A stretch of DNA of 64,000 nt from Acidobacteriaceae bacterium (GTDB taxonomy: Bacteria; Acidobacteriota; Terriglobia; Terriglobales; Acidobacteriaceae), in NCBI GenBank assembly GCA_003138515.1, contig PLGG01000074.1, positions 1 to 64,000 on the forward strand, written 5' to 3'. Shown piece after piece: positions 1 to 10,537 of this stretch. The position numbers and the translations under genes are program-made. Numbering within the stretch: position 1 is the stretch's first letter; every line of letters starts with the position of its first letter. The notes below the pieces were generated by a model. It worked only from the letters and a program-made list of their open reading frames with translations. It was not told where the DNA came from and ran no database searches.

Positions 1-157
1 CGAAAAAGTCTGGACACTACCCGACGGCGATCGGAACGGCTGCAACGTAGTTTGCGATCGTCTTCGCATATGTGAGCTCCTAATCTGAAGGATTCTTCAT
101 CTAATGATTGTACGAATCAATTCTCAATCGAGACAAAGGCAGATTCCGAGGAGACAG
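1..157. other. Left edge: no complete gene
   Basis: This stretch precedes the first complete gene. A plus-strand reading frame open from the window edge ends with TAG at 48-50 and could be the last ~15 codons of an upstream gene, but it is too short to identify. The rest is leader of the aldo/keto reductase gene; no convincing promoter hexamers were seen. Confidence 0.3.
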
Positions 158-1051
158 ATGACTGAGCAATCAAATACTGGCGGCACATTTACCCTTCGCA
201 ACACTTCAATCACGTTGAACCGCATGGGCTATGGCACGATGCAGCTTGCCGGGCGGGATGGCGACAAAGTAGTGTGGGGACCCCCGCGCGATGTTCCGGG
301 TGCGATCGCGGTTCTGCGCGAGGCCGTCGCCTCCGGCGTGAACCACATCGATACGAGCGACTATTACGGCCCGCACGTAACCAATCAATTGATCAAACAG
401 GCGCTCCATCCTTACCCGGACGATCTGACGATCGTGACGAAAGTGGGCGCACGCCGCGGCAGCGATGGCTCATGGCCACCCGCACGCTCGCGGCAGGAGA
501 TTGTCGACGCGGTGCACGACAATCTGCGTAATCTCGGCCTTGAAGCGCTCCATGTGGTCAATCTACGCCTTGGGGGCTTCGCCGGGCCGACTGACGAGCC
601 ATTCGAAGAGCCGCTGACCGCGCTTGCCGAACTCAGGCAACAGGGGCTTATCCGGCACATCGGCCTGAGCACTGTGTCCGCCGAGCAGCTAGCCGAGGCG
701 CAGGCGATTACCGAGATTGCTTGCATCCAGAACTTCTACAACGTGGCGCAACGCACCGACGACAGTTTCATCGACGCTCTGGCCACGGAAGGCATCGCTT
801 ACGTGCCGTACTTTCCACTGGGAGGATTCTCTCCGCTGCAGTCGTCCAGGCTGGATGCGATAGCCGCTTTGGTTCGGGCCACTCCCATGCAGGTAGCGCT
901 TGCGTGGCTCCTGCAGCGGTCGCCGAACATCCTTCTCATCCCCGGCACATCGTCGGTGAAGCATCTCCGGGAGAATCTGGCGGCTGCAACTCTGGAGTTG
1001 CCAAAGGAAGCTCTTGCCGAGCTGAATAGCATTGGAGCCGCAGCCGCTTAG
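158..1051 (+). CDS. Aldo/keto reductase family oxidoreductase
   Basis: Predicted 297-residue NADPH-dependent cytosolic oxidoreductase of the aldo/keto reductase superfamily (TIM barrel); the substrate cannot be told from sequence. Start is placed at ATG 158 because GAGGAG lies just upstream (149-154); an in-frame ATG at 104 would add 18 unconserved residues. Visible family signatures are HIDTSDYYG (Asp65, Tyr70), VTKVG (Lys95) and the C-terminal phosphate-binding stretch IPGTSSVKHLREN. The segment that normally supplies the fourth catalytic residue (His) reads VVNLRLGG, with Arg at that place, as I recall for YdbC-like members; this recall is not verified. The gene stands alone, convergent with ftsY. 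Confidence 0.85.
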   Translation: MTEQSNTGGTFTLRNTSITLNRMGYGTMQLAGRDGDKVVWGPPRDVPGAIAVLREAVASGVNHIDTSDYYGPHVTNQLIKQALHPYPDDLTIVTKVGARRGSDGSWPPARSRQEIVDAVHDNLRNLGLEALHVVNLRLGGFAGPTDEPFEEPLTALAELRQQGLIRHIGLSTVSAEQLAEAQAITEIACIQNFYNVAQRTDDSFIDALATEGIAYVPYFPLGGFSPLQSSRLDAIAALVRATPMQVALAWLLQRSPNILLIPGTSSVKHLRENLAAATLELPKEALAELNSIGAAAA

Positions 1052-1181
1052 TAGCCGATCTCAAAGCAAGTGGCGCTTCGAATTGGCGGGTCGCTCGCCA
1101 AGTGGCCGGGAGGCATCTGCCGACACAAGAACGGTAGGATGCGAATTGATACCGAGACGGCTTTTGCTGAGTTCGTCCGCG

Positions 1182-2153
1182 CTACCCGAGCAATGAATCG
1201 ACGAAGGCTTCGGGTGAGAACTCGAGCAGATCGGACATTTTTTCGCCGACGCCGACGAAGCGGACGGGGAGCGAAAGCTCTCGGGCGATGGCGACGGCGA
1301 TGCCGCCCTTGGCGGTGCCGTCGAGCTTGGTGAGCAAAATGCCGGTGACGCCTGCGGATTGGGTGAAGAGGCGGGCCTGCTGGAGGCCATTTTGTCCCGT
1401 CGTCGCGTCCATGACGAGAAGGACTTCGTGGGGCGCGCCGGGGACGAGGCGGGCGGCGGTGCGGCGCATCTTGTCGAGTTCGTCCATGAGGCCGGATTTG
1501 GTGTGAAGGCGGCCGGCGGTGTCGACGTAGAGATCGTCGATGGAGCGGGACTTGGCGGCGGAGATGGCGTCAAAGAGAACAGCCGAGGGATCGCCGCCAG
1601 GCCGAGTCTTGATCATTTCCACGCCGGAGCGCGAAGCCCAGATTTCGAGCTGTTCGATTGCCGCGGCGCGGTAGGTGTCGGCAGCGCAGAGAAGGACCGA
1701 ACGGTTTTGCGCGCGGGACCAGGCGGCCAGCTTGCCGCTCGAAGTGGTTTTACCGGTGCCGTTGACGCCGACGAGAAAGGTGACTTTGGGCGGTGACACC
1801 TGCAGTGCGGCGGCCCCTCCTTGCGGGGCTTGAAGGATGGCGATCAATTGCTCTTTCAAGAGCGCGCGGAGCTCGGCTCCGCCTTCGATGGCTTGATGAC
1901 GGGCGCGATCGCGGAGGGCTTCGAGGATGGCGGTGGTGGTCGGGACGCCGAGATCGCTTGAGAGGAGGGCCGTTTCGAGATTGTCGAGAGCGGACTCGTC
2001 GACAGTGCGGGTGAGCGCGGCGAGATCGGAGATTTTGGCGGAGAAGGACTCGCGGGTGCGCGATACGGCCTGGCGCATGCGGTTGAAAAAGTTTTTTTCT
2101 GGTTTTGAACCAGGTTTTTCGGGTTCTTCGCTGCCAAAGAGGGTGGTGATCAT
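1182..2153 (-). CDS. ftsY: Signal recognition particle receptor FtsY
   Basis: SRP receptor GTPase of 323 residues, which docks ribosome-nascent chain-SRP complexes at the inner membrane for co-translational insertion. An N-terminal helical (N) domain (about 20-110) precedes the NG GTPase domain. G-motifs seen: P-loop GVNGTGKTT (129-137), DTAGRLH (211-217), TKLDGT (275-280) and closing GVGEKMSDL. Start ATG 2153 gives the usual length; the frame is open far upstream into metH, but that extension has no FtsY similarity. The acidic A-domain is short (about 20 residues), as in many non-enteric bacteria. It is divergent from metH with a 306-bp gap. Identification is firm. Confidence 0.96.
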   Translation of the reverse strand: MITTLFGSEEPEKPGSKPEKNFFNRMRQAVSRTRESFSAKISDLAALTRTVDESALDNLETALLSSDLGVPTTTAILEALRDRARHQAIEGGAELRALLKEQLIAILQAPQGGAAALQVSPPKVTFLVGVNGTGKTTSSGKLAAWSRAQNRSVLLCAADTYRAAAIEQLEIWASRSGVEMIKTRPGGDPSAVLFDAISAAKSRSIDDLYVDTAGRLHTKSGLMDELDKMRRTAARLVPGAPHEVLLVMDATTGQNGLQQARLFTQSAGVTGILLTKLDGTAKGGIAVAIARELSLPVRFVGVGEKMSDLLEFSPEAFVDSLLG

Positions 2154-2459
2154 CGACTCCAGTCTAATGGGAGAGAGGGGTGGTAGGCAGCGAATCAGCG
2201 GGTCAGGGGATTTCGCGAGTTGGCGAGTTAGCCGTCCGCTTAAGCGGACGTGTTCGCGAGTTGGCGAGTTCGTGCTGCCCCAGCCGAGCGGCAAAGAGGA
2301 AAGCACCGGGAGAGTGGGGCGCCTGGTTTCTGGTCCGGCTCCGTTCAGGCGGGAGTTGGGGCAGTTCAGTGACTTTGGAGACACCTTCGGCGCGGAATCG
2401 GTCCGGGCACGGGTTGAGGTCCGATATTCTTGAGAAAGGGCCGCAGATCGTTGGAAAAC
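2154..2459. other. Divergent ftsY/metH intergenic region with repeats
   Basis: Gap of 306 bp between divergently transcribed ftsY and metH, so it must hold promoters for both. It contains a perfect 18-bp palindrome flanked by two identical 18-bp direct repeats (2212-2270, listed separately). A CTGCCCCA / TGGGGCAG pair (2275-2282 and 2357-2364) could fold the metH leader. No SAM, SAH or cobalamin riboswitch consensus was recognised. Confidence 0.5.
2212..2270. repeat. 18-bp palindrome between 18-bp direct repeats
   Basis: TTCGCGAGTTGGCGAGTT occurs at 2212-2229 and again, identical, at 2253-2270. Between them sits the perfect palindrome CGTCCGCTTAAGCGGACG (2233-2250). The arrangement could be an operator, a small mobile palindromic element or a stem-loop in the metH leader. 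The sequence itself does not decide between these. Confidence 0.8.
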
Positions 2460-3643
2460 ATGACTGAAGCGCACAAACATTTGCTGCAACGCGTGATCGA
2501 GAGCCGGATCGCCATCATCGATGGAGCGACGGGGACGACGATTCGCAACTATGGGATGAAGGAAGCGGACATTCGCGGGGAGCGGTTTGCGGACGCGAAG
2601 AAAGACCTGCTGAACAATGGGGACCTGTTTACGCTGACGCGACCGGAGCTGATCGGCGACATTCATCGGCGATTTCTGGAGGCTGGGGCGGACATTCTGG
2701 AGACGAATACGTTTGGCGCGACGAGCATCGCGCAGAGCGAGTTTTTTGTGGACGATCCGCGGGAGCGCGGAGGACGGAAGGATCCAGAGTTTTATCAGCG
2801 AGTGATTGACGACAAGTTTCTCGGCGAGTTGGCGTGGGAGATCAACGAGAAGTCTGCGCGGCAAGGGCGGGAGTGGGCGGATCGCGTGGGCAATGAGACG
2901 GGACGGCAGCGGTTTGTGGCGGGAGCGATGGGGCCGCTGACGGTGTCGCTGTCGAATTCGCCGGACGCGGACGATGCGGGGTTTCGGGTGGTGACGTTCG
3001 ACCAGGTGAAGACGGCGTACAAGCAGCAGGCGCGAGCGCTGATTGCGGGCGGCGCGGATTTGCTGCTGGTGGAGACGATCTTCGACTCATTAAACGCGAA
3101 GGCGGCGCTGGTGGCGATCCGCGAGGTGTTCGACGAGGATGGGCTGGCCGCGAGCGACAAGGAATTGCCGGTGATGATTTCGGCGGCGGTAGGGCGCGGC
3201 GGAGAGACGATGATTTCGGCGCAGACGATTGAGGCGTTCTGGACCGCGGTGCGGCACGTGAAGCCGTTTAGCGTGGGGCTGAACTGCTCGCTGGGCCCGG
3301 ATTTGATGGCGCCGTTTTTGCGCGAGCTGGCGGAGAAGGTGGACGTAGCAGTGTCGTGCTATCCGAATGCAGGCTTGCCGAATCCGCTGTCGGCGACGGG
3401 GTTCGATCTGGGACCTGCGGACATGGCGCGGTACCTGAGCGAGTTTGCGCGCGAGGGGCTGATCAACATTGCCGGCGGTTGCTGCGGCAATACGCCGGAG
3501 CACATCGCAGCGATCGCGAAGGCGCTGGATGGCGTTCGGCCGCGCAAATTGCCTGCAACCGCGACCGCGGAGCCGTGCGGCGTTGAGAGCCACCCCACCC
3601 TAGGCGCAAAAACAGAAACGCGCCAAGAGTGGGGCACCCAAGT

Positions 3644-3647
<4 letters not shown>
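2460..3647 (+). CDS. metH: Methionine synthase, homocysteine-binding module (split MetH, N-terminal part)
   Basis: 395-residue homocysteine S-methyltransferase domain corresponding to the first module of cobalamin-dependent methionine synthase. It would bind zinc and homocysteine and accept the methyl group from methylcobalamin on the partner protein encoded next. Seen: IIDGATGTT near the N-terminus, METNTFGA-type segment ETNTFGATS (81-89), and zinc ligands Cys276 (GLNCSLGP) and Cys341-Cys342 ([10 protein letters not shown]). Start ATG 2460 follows TTGGAAAAC; a TTG at 2430 is possible. In canonical MetH this domain is fused to the rest. Here the frame ends at 3647, and the last ~20 residues are encoded by a REP-like palindrome. 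The stop overlaps the next start (ATGA), implying coupled translation and a two-subunit enzyme. Confidence 0.92.
3593..3634. repeat. REP-like inverted repeat at the metH split
   Basis: Arms CCCCACCCTAGGCGC (3593-3607) and GCGCCAAGAGTGGGG (3620-3634) pair over 15 positions with two mismatches around a 12-nt A-rich loop. It lies inside the 3' end of the first metH gene, directly before the start of the second. From memory, similar GGGTGGGGCACCC-type palindromes recur in Acidobacteriaceae genomes; this needs a genome search. No second copy was found in this window. Confidence 0.7.
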
Positions 3648-6379
<2,732 letters not shown>

Positions 6380-6674
6380 GCGGCGCGCACTGGGGAAGAT
6401 CGGCACGGAAGCCGACGGTTCTTTTCCAAGGCCAGGCACGGCGTTGGGGCGGTGGTATGCACCGTCCGTTGGACAAATAAACCCGTGATCGCGTTGCGCC
6501 GGACGGTTCAGCTTTCTTTTTGTCACTCCGCTTAGAAAACATTTTTAAGAAACCGCGAAACTTTTGAATCCTCCGAGGGTTCGTGTGTCTAATTGGGGAT
6601 TTTCCGTTCACTGCGTCTTGCGGGAGTCGATCCCGGCGAGAGGCACAGGGATTCTTTGCCTTGGAGGGCAGTGT
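6380..6674. other. Intergenic region after metH with weak hairpin
   Basis: About 295 bp without a recognisable gene. ACCGTCCG (6461-6468) and CGGACGGT (6500-6507) can pair over a 31-nt loop and are followed by CTTTCTTTTTG, so this may terminate metH transcription, though the loop is long. The downstream gene has a strong GGAGG ribosome site at 6663-6667. Confidence 0.35.
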
Positions 6675-7694
6675 ATGAAGCGTGTCATGTTCGTAGTGTT
6701 CTCACTTCTGCTGACGCCATCGCTGTTTGCGGACGCCAGCTCGCGGATGATCCCGGCAGGAGCGCTGGTATCGTGCACGACCGGCGACGGGAAAATCTCT
6801 TCAAAGACAACTGCTGTTGGCGATCCGGTGCTGTGCAAGGTGCAGTTCCGGCGCGGCGACTTTATGCTGCCTTACGGAAGCTATCTGGGCGGGCAATTCT
6901 CGGAGTACAAGGATCCGGGACACTTTGTTGGCAAGGGCTGGATGGAACTGGACTTCGACCGGCTGTACGTGGGCGATACAGTGGTTCCGATCAGCGCGAA
7001 GGTAGTGGATGTGCCGGGGTACAAGATCGATGCGCAGGGGCGCATTCTCGGCAAGGGCCATGCTGTTCGTGACACGGTGCTGTGGATGATTCCGGTGTTG
7101 TGGCCGATCGATTTGATCAATCTGCCGCGGCGCGGACCAAGACCGACGCTGAAGTCGGAGACGACGCTGACGCTGCGGATGATGGATGACATTCAAGTTC
7201 CGGTGGTGCCGGAGCCGCAGCGCGATCCGTATGGGCTGTACCAGCGCGGGCCGAATTCGTATGCGCCGCAGCCCGCGCCGCCGACGCAGGCGCCGGATGA
7301 GGGACCGGAGCAGTCGTATGCGCCCGAGCAGCCCGTACCGGATGAGCAGCCCGCGCCTCCGGCGATGGCTTATGCGCCGCCAGTGGCGTATCCCGCGCCA
7401 ATGCAGTACGCGCCGCCGGTGGTGTACGCGCCTTATCCGAGCGTGTTGCCCTATGTGGGAGTTGCAATCGGGCCGCGCGTTGAATTTTATGGATACGGGC
7501 CGAGACCGTATGTTGGAGGACCGGTCGTGCGCGGATACGGATATGGATATGCGCCACGAGCTTATGCGCCAGTTGCGCGGGGGTACGCGTATGGATATAC
7601 CGGGCGCGGATATGTGAGCGGAGGCTATGCCGCACGGGGATCGATGATGGCTGCGCGCGGCGGATTCGCCGTGAGAGGCGGAAGAGCGCGGTAG
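6675..7694 (+). CDS. Secreted protein with Pro-rich middle and Tyr/Gly-rich C-terminus
   Basis: 339-residue exported protein of unknown function. ATG 6675 follows GGAGG with good spacing and begins a clear signal peptide (MKRVMFVVFSLLLTPSLFADA). Residues ~25-175 form a globular part (MIPAGALVSC, VGDPVLCKVQ, LPYGSYLGG, HAVRDTVLWMIPVLWPIDLI) that loosely resembles the beta-rich domains of VirB10/TrbI-like or LysM-associated acidobacterial proteins; this likeness is only impressionistic. Residues ~190-270 are Pro/Gln/Ala-rich, and the last ~90 residues repeat GYG, AYAP and RGY motifs. A surface or periplasmic location is likely. It appears monocistronic. Confidence 0.75.
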   Translation: MKRVMFVVFSLLLTPSLFADASSRMIPAGALVSCTTGDGKISSKTTAVGDPVLCKVQFRRGDFMLPYGSYLGGQFSEYKDPGHFVGKGWMELDFDRLYVGDTVVPISAKVVDVPGYKIDAQGRILGKGHAVRDTVLWMIPVLWPIDLINLPRRGPRPTLKSETTLTLRMMDDIQVPVVPEPQRDPYGLYQRGPNSYAPQPAPPTQAPDEGPEQSYAPEQPVPDEQPAPPAMAYAPPVAYPAPMQYAPPVVYAPYPSVLPYVGVAIGPRVEFYGYGPRPYVGGPVVRGYGYGYAPRAYAPVARGYAYGYTGRGYVSGGYAARGSMMAARGGFAVRGGRAR

Positions 7695-7904
7695 GCAAAA
7701 AAGCGCGCGCGAGCGCCGAGAACATTGCGGCCGGAGCGGAACTCAAGAGAATTGCAGCCTCGCTTCGGCCGTTTGATTTTTGGGGACTTGCGGAGACCCC
7801 GGGAACCAAGTTCGCAACGAGCGGGCGGAATTTGAACAGGAATTTTGCACTGTTTTCGCAGCACATTGACCGTGCGTTGACAGTCGCGGCGCAATACTGG
7901 TCGC

Positions 7905-8846
7905 GTGATTTCAGATACTCTCCCGAGAGTCCCGTCGAAATTTGCGTCTGACGCCAATTCGCTGGTGGAAATTGCGCTTCCGGCAGGCATTCCAGCACAT
8001 TCCGAGGCGACGCCTGCTCCCCGTGTTCGCGCCGATGTGGGGCGCTACCGGCTGCGGCTGGCAGAGACCGCGGAAGACCGCGAAGCGGCCTGCCGGTTGC
8101 GCTTCAAGGTTTTCAATATCGAGTTGGGCGAGGGACTGGAGAGCTCCTACGAGACGGGGCTCGACATGGATCGATTCGACGCCGTCTGTGCGCACTTAAT
8201 TGTGGAGGACAAGACGAGCCGGCGCGTGGTGGGAACGTACCGCATGCAGTCGGGAACCACGGCGGCGCGGAATCTGGGCTACTACTCCGAGCAGGAGTTC
8301 AACCTCGGGCCGTACGAGCCGCTGCGGCCGGGAATTCTGGAGCTGGGGCGCGCGTCGATCGACCGCGAACATCGTACGCCAGAGGTACTGATGTTGTTGT
8401 GGCGAGGGATCGCGCAGTATGCTACCGACATGGGGCTTCGTACCTTGCTCGGTTGCTCTTCTTTGAATTCCAATGACCCGGCGGAGGGCTGGCTGATGTA
8501 TCGCCAGCTCGAAAATTTCAGGGTTCCAGCGGAGTTTGAGACCGAGCCGACCGCAGCGTACGCGTGCCCCCCAGGAAGCTACGATCTGGCTCAGCAGAGC
8601 GCAGACGCACAGCCGTCGCCCTGCCAGATGGATCAATTGCAGCCGGAGAATTCTGCTCTGGCGCCAGCCTCAAATGCGGTGAAGGTTCCCAAGCTGTTGA
8701 AGACCTATCTTGCGATTGGCGCGCGCATTGCAGCGCGGCCGGCGTGGGACCGCGAGTTCCGCACCATCGATTTTCTGACGCTCCTGGACTTGAATTTACT
8801 TTCTTCCGCGGCTCGCCACCGCTTTCTGGCGCCGTTGACGACTTGA
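7905..8846 (+). CDS. olsB: GNAT-fold N-acyltransferase, OlsB-like
   Basis: 313-residue acyltransferase of the OlsB/hemolysin-like GNAT group, which transfers a 3-hydroxyacyl chain from acyl carrier protein to an amino group (ornithine in known OlsB enzymes), giving lyso-ornithine lipid. Family features: YRLRLAETAEDREAACRLRF, the SSYETGLDMDRFD segment, HLIVEDKTSRRVVGTYRM, and LELGRASIDREHR, the usual core of this family. The GTG start at 7905 is accepted because the first in-frame ATG lies within the domain; no strong ribosome site is visible. The next gene, 11 bp downstream, is a PlsC-type acyltransferase, which matches the OlsB-OlsA pair. The substrate is inferred from family and neighbour. 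Confidence 0.72.
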   Translation: MISDTLPRVPSKFASDANSLVEIALPAGIPAHSEATPAPRVRADVGRYRLRLAETAEDREAACRLRFKVFNIELGEGLESSYETGLDMDRFDAVCAHLIVEDKTSRRVVGTYRMQSGTTAARNLGYYSEQEFNLGPYEPLRPGILELGRASIDREHRTPEVLMLLWRGIAQYATDMGLRTLLGCSSLNSNDPAEGWLMYRQLENFRVPAEFETEPTAAYACPPGSYDLAQQSADAQPSPCQMDQLQPENSALAPASNAVKVPKLLKTYLAIGARIAARPAWDREFRTIDFLTLLDLNLLSSAARHRFLAPLTT

Positions 8847-8857
8847 CGCTGCGGAGT

Positions 8858-9604
8858 ATGCGGCGCGCTGTGGCGCTGGCATTCGCTCTTGCAATGTGCG
8901 TGGTTCGCTATTGGCTGGCGCGGTTGCGCGGGCCGATGACGCTGGAGCGTCGCGCGTTGTGGCTGCAGGGCGCGGCGCAGGCAATTCTGAAAGTACTAGA
9001 CATCAAATCGCAGGTGCAGGGCCGGCCGCCTATGTGCGGGCTGGTGGTGTCGAACCACCTGAGCTATCTCGACATCATCATTATCAGTGCGACGATGCCG
9101 TGTTTCTTTGTGGCGAAGATGGAGATTGGCAGCTGGCCGTTTTTCGGCAAGGCGGCACGGTCGGGGGGAACGATTTTTCTTGATCGCTCGAGTCTGGCCA
9201 GCGCGATGACGGTTGCGGAGCAGATGACCGAGCGGCTCAAGCTGCCGATTTCTGTGCTGCTGTTTCCCGAAGGCACGAGCACGGATGGCGCGCAGGTGCT
9301 CAGGTTCCATTCGCGGCTCATCGACCCCGCGACTACGGCGGGAGCACCAATTACGGCGGCGGCGATCCGGTATGTGATCGAGGGCGGCGTGGAGGAACGG
9401 GAGCTGTGCTGGTACGGCGATGAGGAATTCATCTCGCATCTGTGGAAGGTGCTGGGCGTGACCGGCTTCTCGGCGCAACTGCACTTCGGCGAGCCACAGA
9501 TTTATTCGGACCGGCGCGTGGCGGCGGACCAGACGCACGCGGAGATCACGGCATGGCGCGAGGGCAATGTGGTTGAGAGCGAGAGCGCGGTGGCGATGCA
9601 GTAG
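8858..9604 (+). CDS. olsA: 1-acyl-sn-glycerol-3-phosphate acyltransferase family, OlsA-like
   Basis: 248-residue PlsC-type membrane acyltransferase. It starts at ATG 8858, just after the stop of the OlsB-like gene, with GCGGAG as ribosome site. One N-terminal hydrophobic segment (VALAFALAMCVVRYWLA) anchors it. Catalytic motif NHLSYLD (NHX4D), FFVAKMEIG, GGTIFLDR and FPEGTST are present in family order. In ornithine-lipid synthesis OlsA adds the second acyl chain to the lyso-lipid made by OlsB; here that role is inferred from the gene pair, and a general lysophosphatidate acyltransferase is the alternative. Confidence 0.78.
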   Translation: MRRAVALAFALAMCVVRYWLARLRGPMTLERRALWLQGAAQAILKVLDIKSQVQGRPPMCGLVVSNHLSYLDIIIISATMPCFFVAKMEIGSWPFFGKAARSGGTIFLDRSSLASAMTVAEQMTERLKLPISVLLFPEGTSTDGAQVLRFHSRLIDPATTAGAPITAAAIRYVIEGGVEERELCWYGDEEFISHLWKVLGVTGFSAQLHFGEPQIYSDRRVAADQTHAEITAWREGNVVESESAVAMQ

Positions 9605-9620
9605 AGCGGGGACGGGTGCG

Positions 9621-9790
9621 CTAGGCGGTCGACCGGGCGGCGGTTCCGGCTCCTTGAAGCACACATTCGCCAAGAACAAGAGATGATTGTGGATTCGCGT
9701 GGACGCTGCGACCGGCGGGACCGCCGCCAATGACGGGGCGATCGACATGGCGGCTGGAGGCGCTGCGCACCGCGGCGCTCAAGGCGTTTT
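9621..9790 (-). pseudogene. Possible remnant of FAD-dependent oxidoreductase
   Basis: Just downstream of the PKS-linked methyltransferase, the minus strand encodes RHVDRPVIGGGPAGRS, which matches the dinucleotide-binding GxGxxG start of FAD-dependent oxidoreductases (usual form VxIIGGGPAG). The frame then runs ~30 unlike residues to a stop and into the olsA-like gene in opposite orientation, so the remaining ~350 residues are missing. Type III PKS clusters often carry PKS, methyltransferase and FAD oxidoreductase in this order, so a truncated third gene is plausible. The match is short and chance cannot be excluded. Confidence 0.35.
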
Positions 9791-10537
9791 TCTCCGGCTG
9801 ACGCAAAGGCGCGCTGGCCACGACGGCTGGATTGAGACGGCACGGGCGTTAATACTCGTGTCAAGAGTCGAGTTAAGGCCGGCGGCTGCGCACATTCGCT
9901 GCCAATCCTTGGGAACAAAGGAGCGGGCGATGGAAATTGGGCCATCGTGTTGTACGAAGGGATGAAGGCGGGTCAGCCGAGTGAAGATGCGGAGGAGATG
10001 ATAGGGAACCACGGCACGAGAGAGATCGTTGATGAACCAGCCAAGTCCAGCGTGGGTTTCCATCCATTGCAGGAAGCGAATGACGTCAGGCTCGGTGAGG
10101 TGGTGGGTAAAAAGAGAACTGACGACGAGGTGAACCGGCCTGTCAGGCTGCCATTCAAAGATGTCGGCCGCGATCCAACGAATTGCGCTTGAGTGCGGAC
10201 AAGCTTCGGCGGCGATGGCGATGGCATCGGGATTGAGATCGATGCCCGTGAGCTCGACCGCGACGCCGCGCGCGCGGGCCCAGCGCTCGACGCGGCGGAG
10301 GGTGTCGCCGTAACCGCAGGCGACGTCGACGATGTGGAGCGGTTCGACAACGGAAGATGTGGCGGGAGTTGCGGCAACGGAATTGAGCCAACGCAACAGC
10401 GGGCGGTAAGCCAGAAACCAGCGATTGAGGCGCGCGAGGTCGCGGAGGCAAGCGCGGAGCTGCTCGCGGGAGCAGGGCTCATCCATTAGTTCGGTGAGCT
10501 GGGCGCGACGACGGAAATCGATCGCGTCAGATTGCAT
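9779..10537 (-). CDS. Class I SAM-dependent methyltransferase linked to type III PKS
   Basis: 252-residue methyltransferase. SAM-binding motif I is IVDVACGYGDTL, followed by ELTGIDLNPDAI (motif post-I), IRWIAADIFEW and VVSSLFTHHL. The start overlaps the end of the PKS gene by 11 bp, so they are co-transcribed and probably coupled. In related clusters such enzymes methylate the alkylresorcinol or alkylpyrone made by the PKS; the exact atom is unknown. Length is normal for the family and no key motif is missing. Confidence 0.82.
   Translation of the reverse strand: MQSDAIDFRRRAQLTELMDEPCSREQLRACLRDLARLNRWFLAYRPLLRWLNSVAATPATSSVVEPLHIVDVACGYGDTLRRVERWARARGVAVELTGIDLNPDAIAIAAEACPHSSAIRWIAADIFEWQPDRPVHLVVSSLFTHHLTEPDVIRFLQWMETHAGLGWFINDLSRAVVPYHLLRIFTRLTRLHPFVQHDGPISIARSFVPKDWQRMCAAAGLNSTLDTSINARAVSIQPSWPARLCVSRRKTP

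Noticed and set aside
1083-1101. TTGGCG/CGCCAA stem after the aldo/keto reductase gene as terminator
   Set aside because: Only six pairs and no T-run on either strand.
2154-2459. Possible SAM, SAH or cobalamin riboswitch in the metH leader
   Set aside because: Inverted repeats exist, but I could not find the conserved core sequences of these riboswitch classes.
2154-2864. Minus-strand frame extending ftsY by 237 codons into metH
   Set aside because: The extension lies opposite the metH coding region, has no FtsY-like sequence, and the protein from ATG 2153 already has family length.
7117-7998. Minus-strand open frame opposite the Pro/Tyr-rich secreted protein gene
   Set aside because: It is Ala/Arg-rich shadow coding of the GC-rich repeats; the plus strand has signal peptide and ribosome site.
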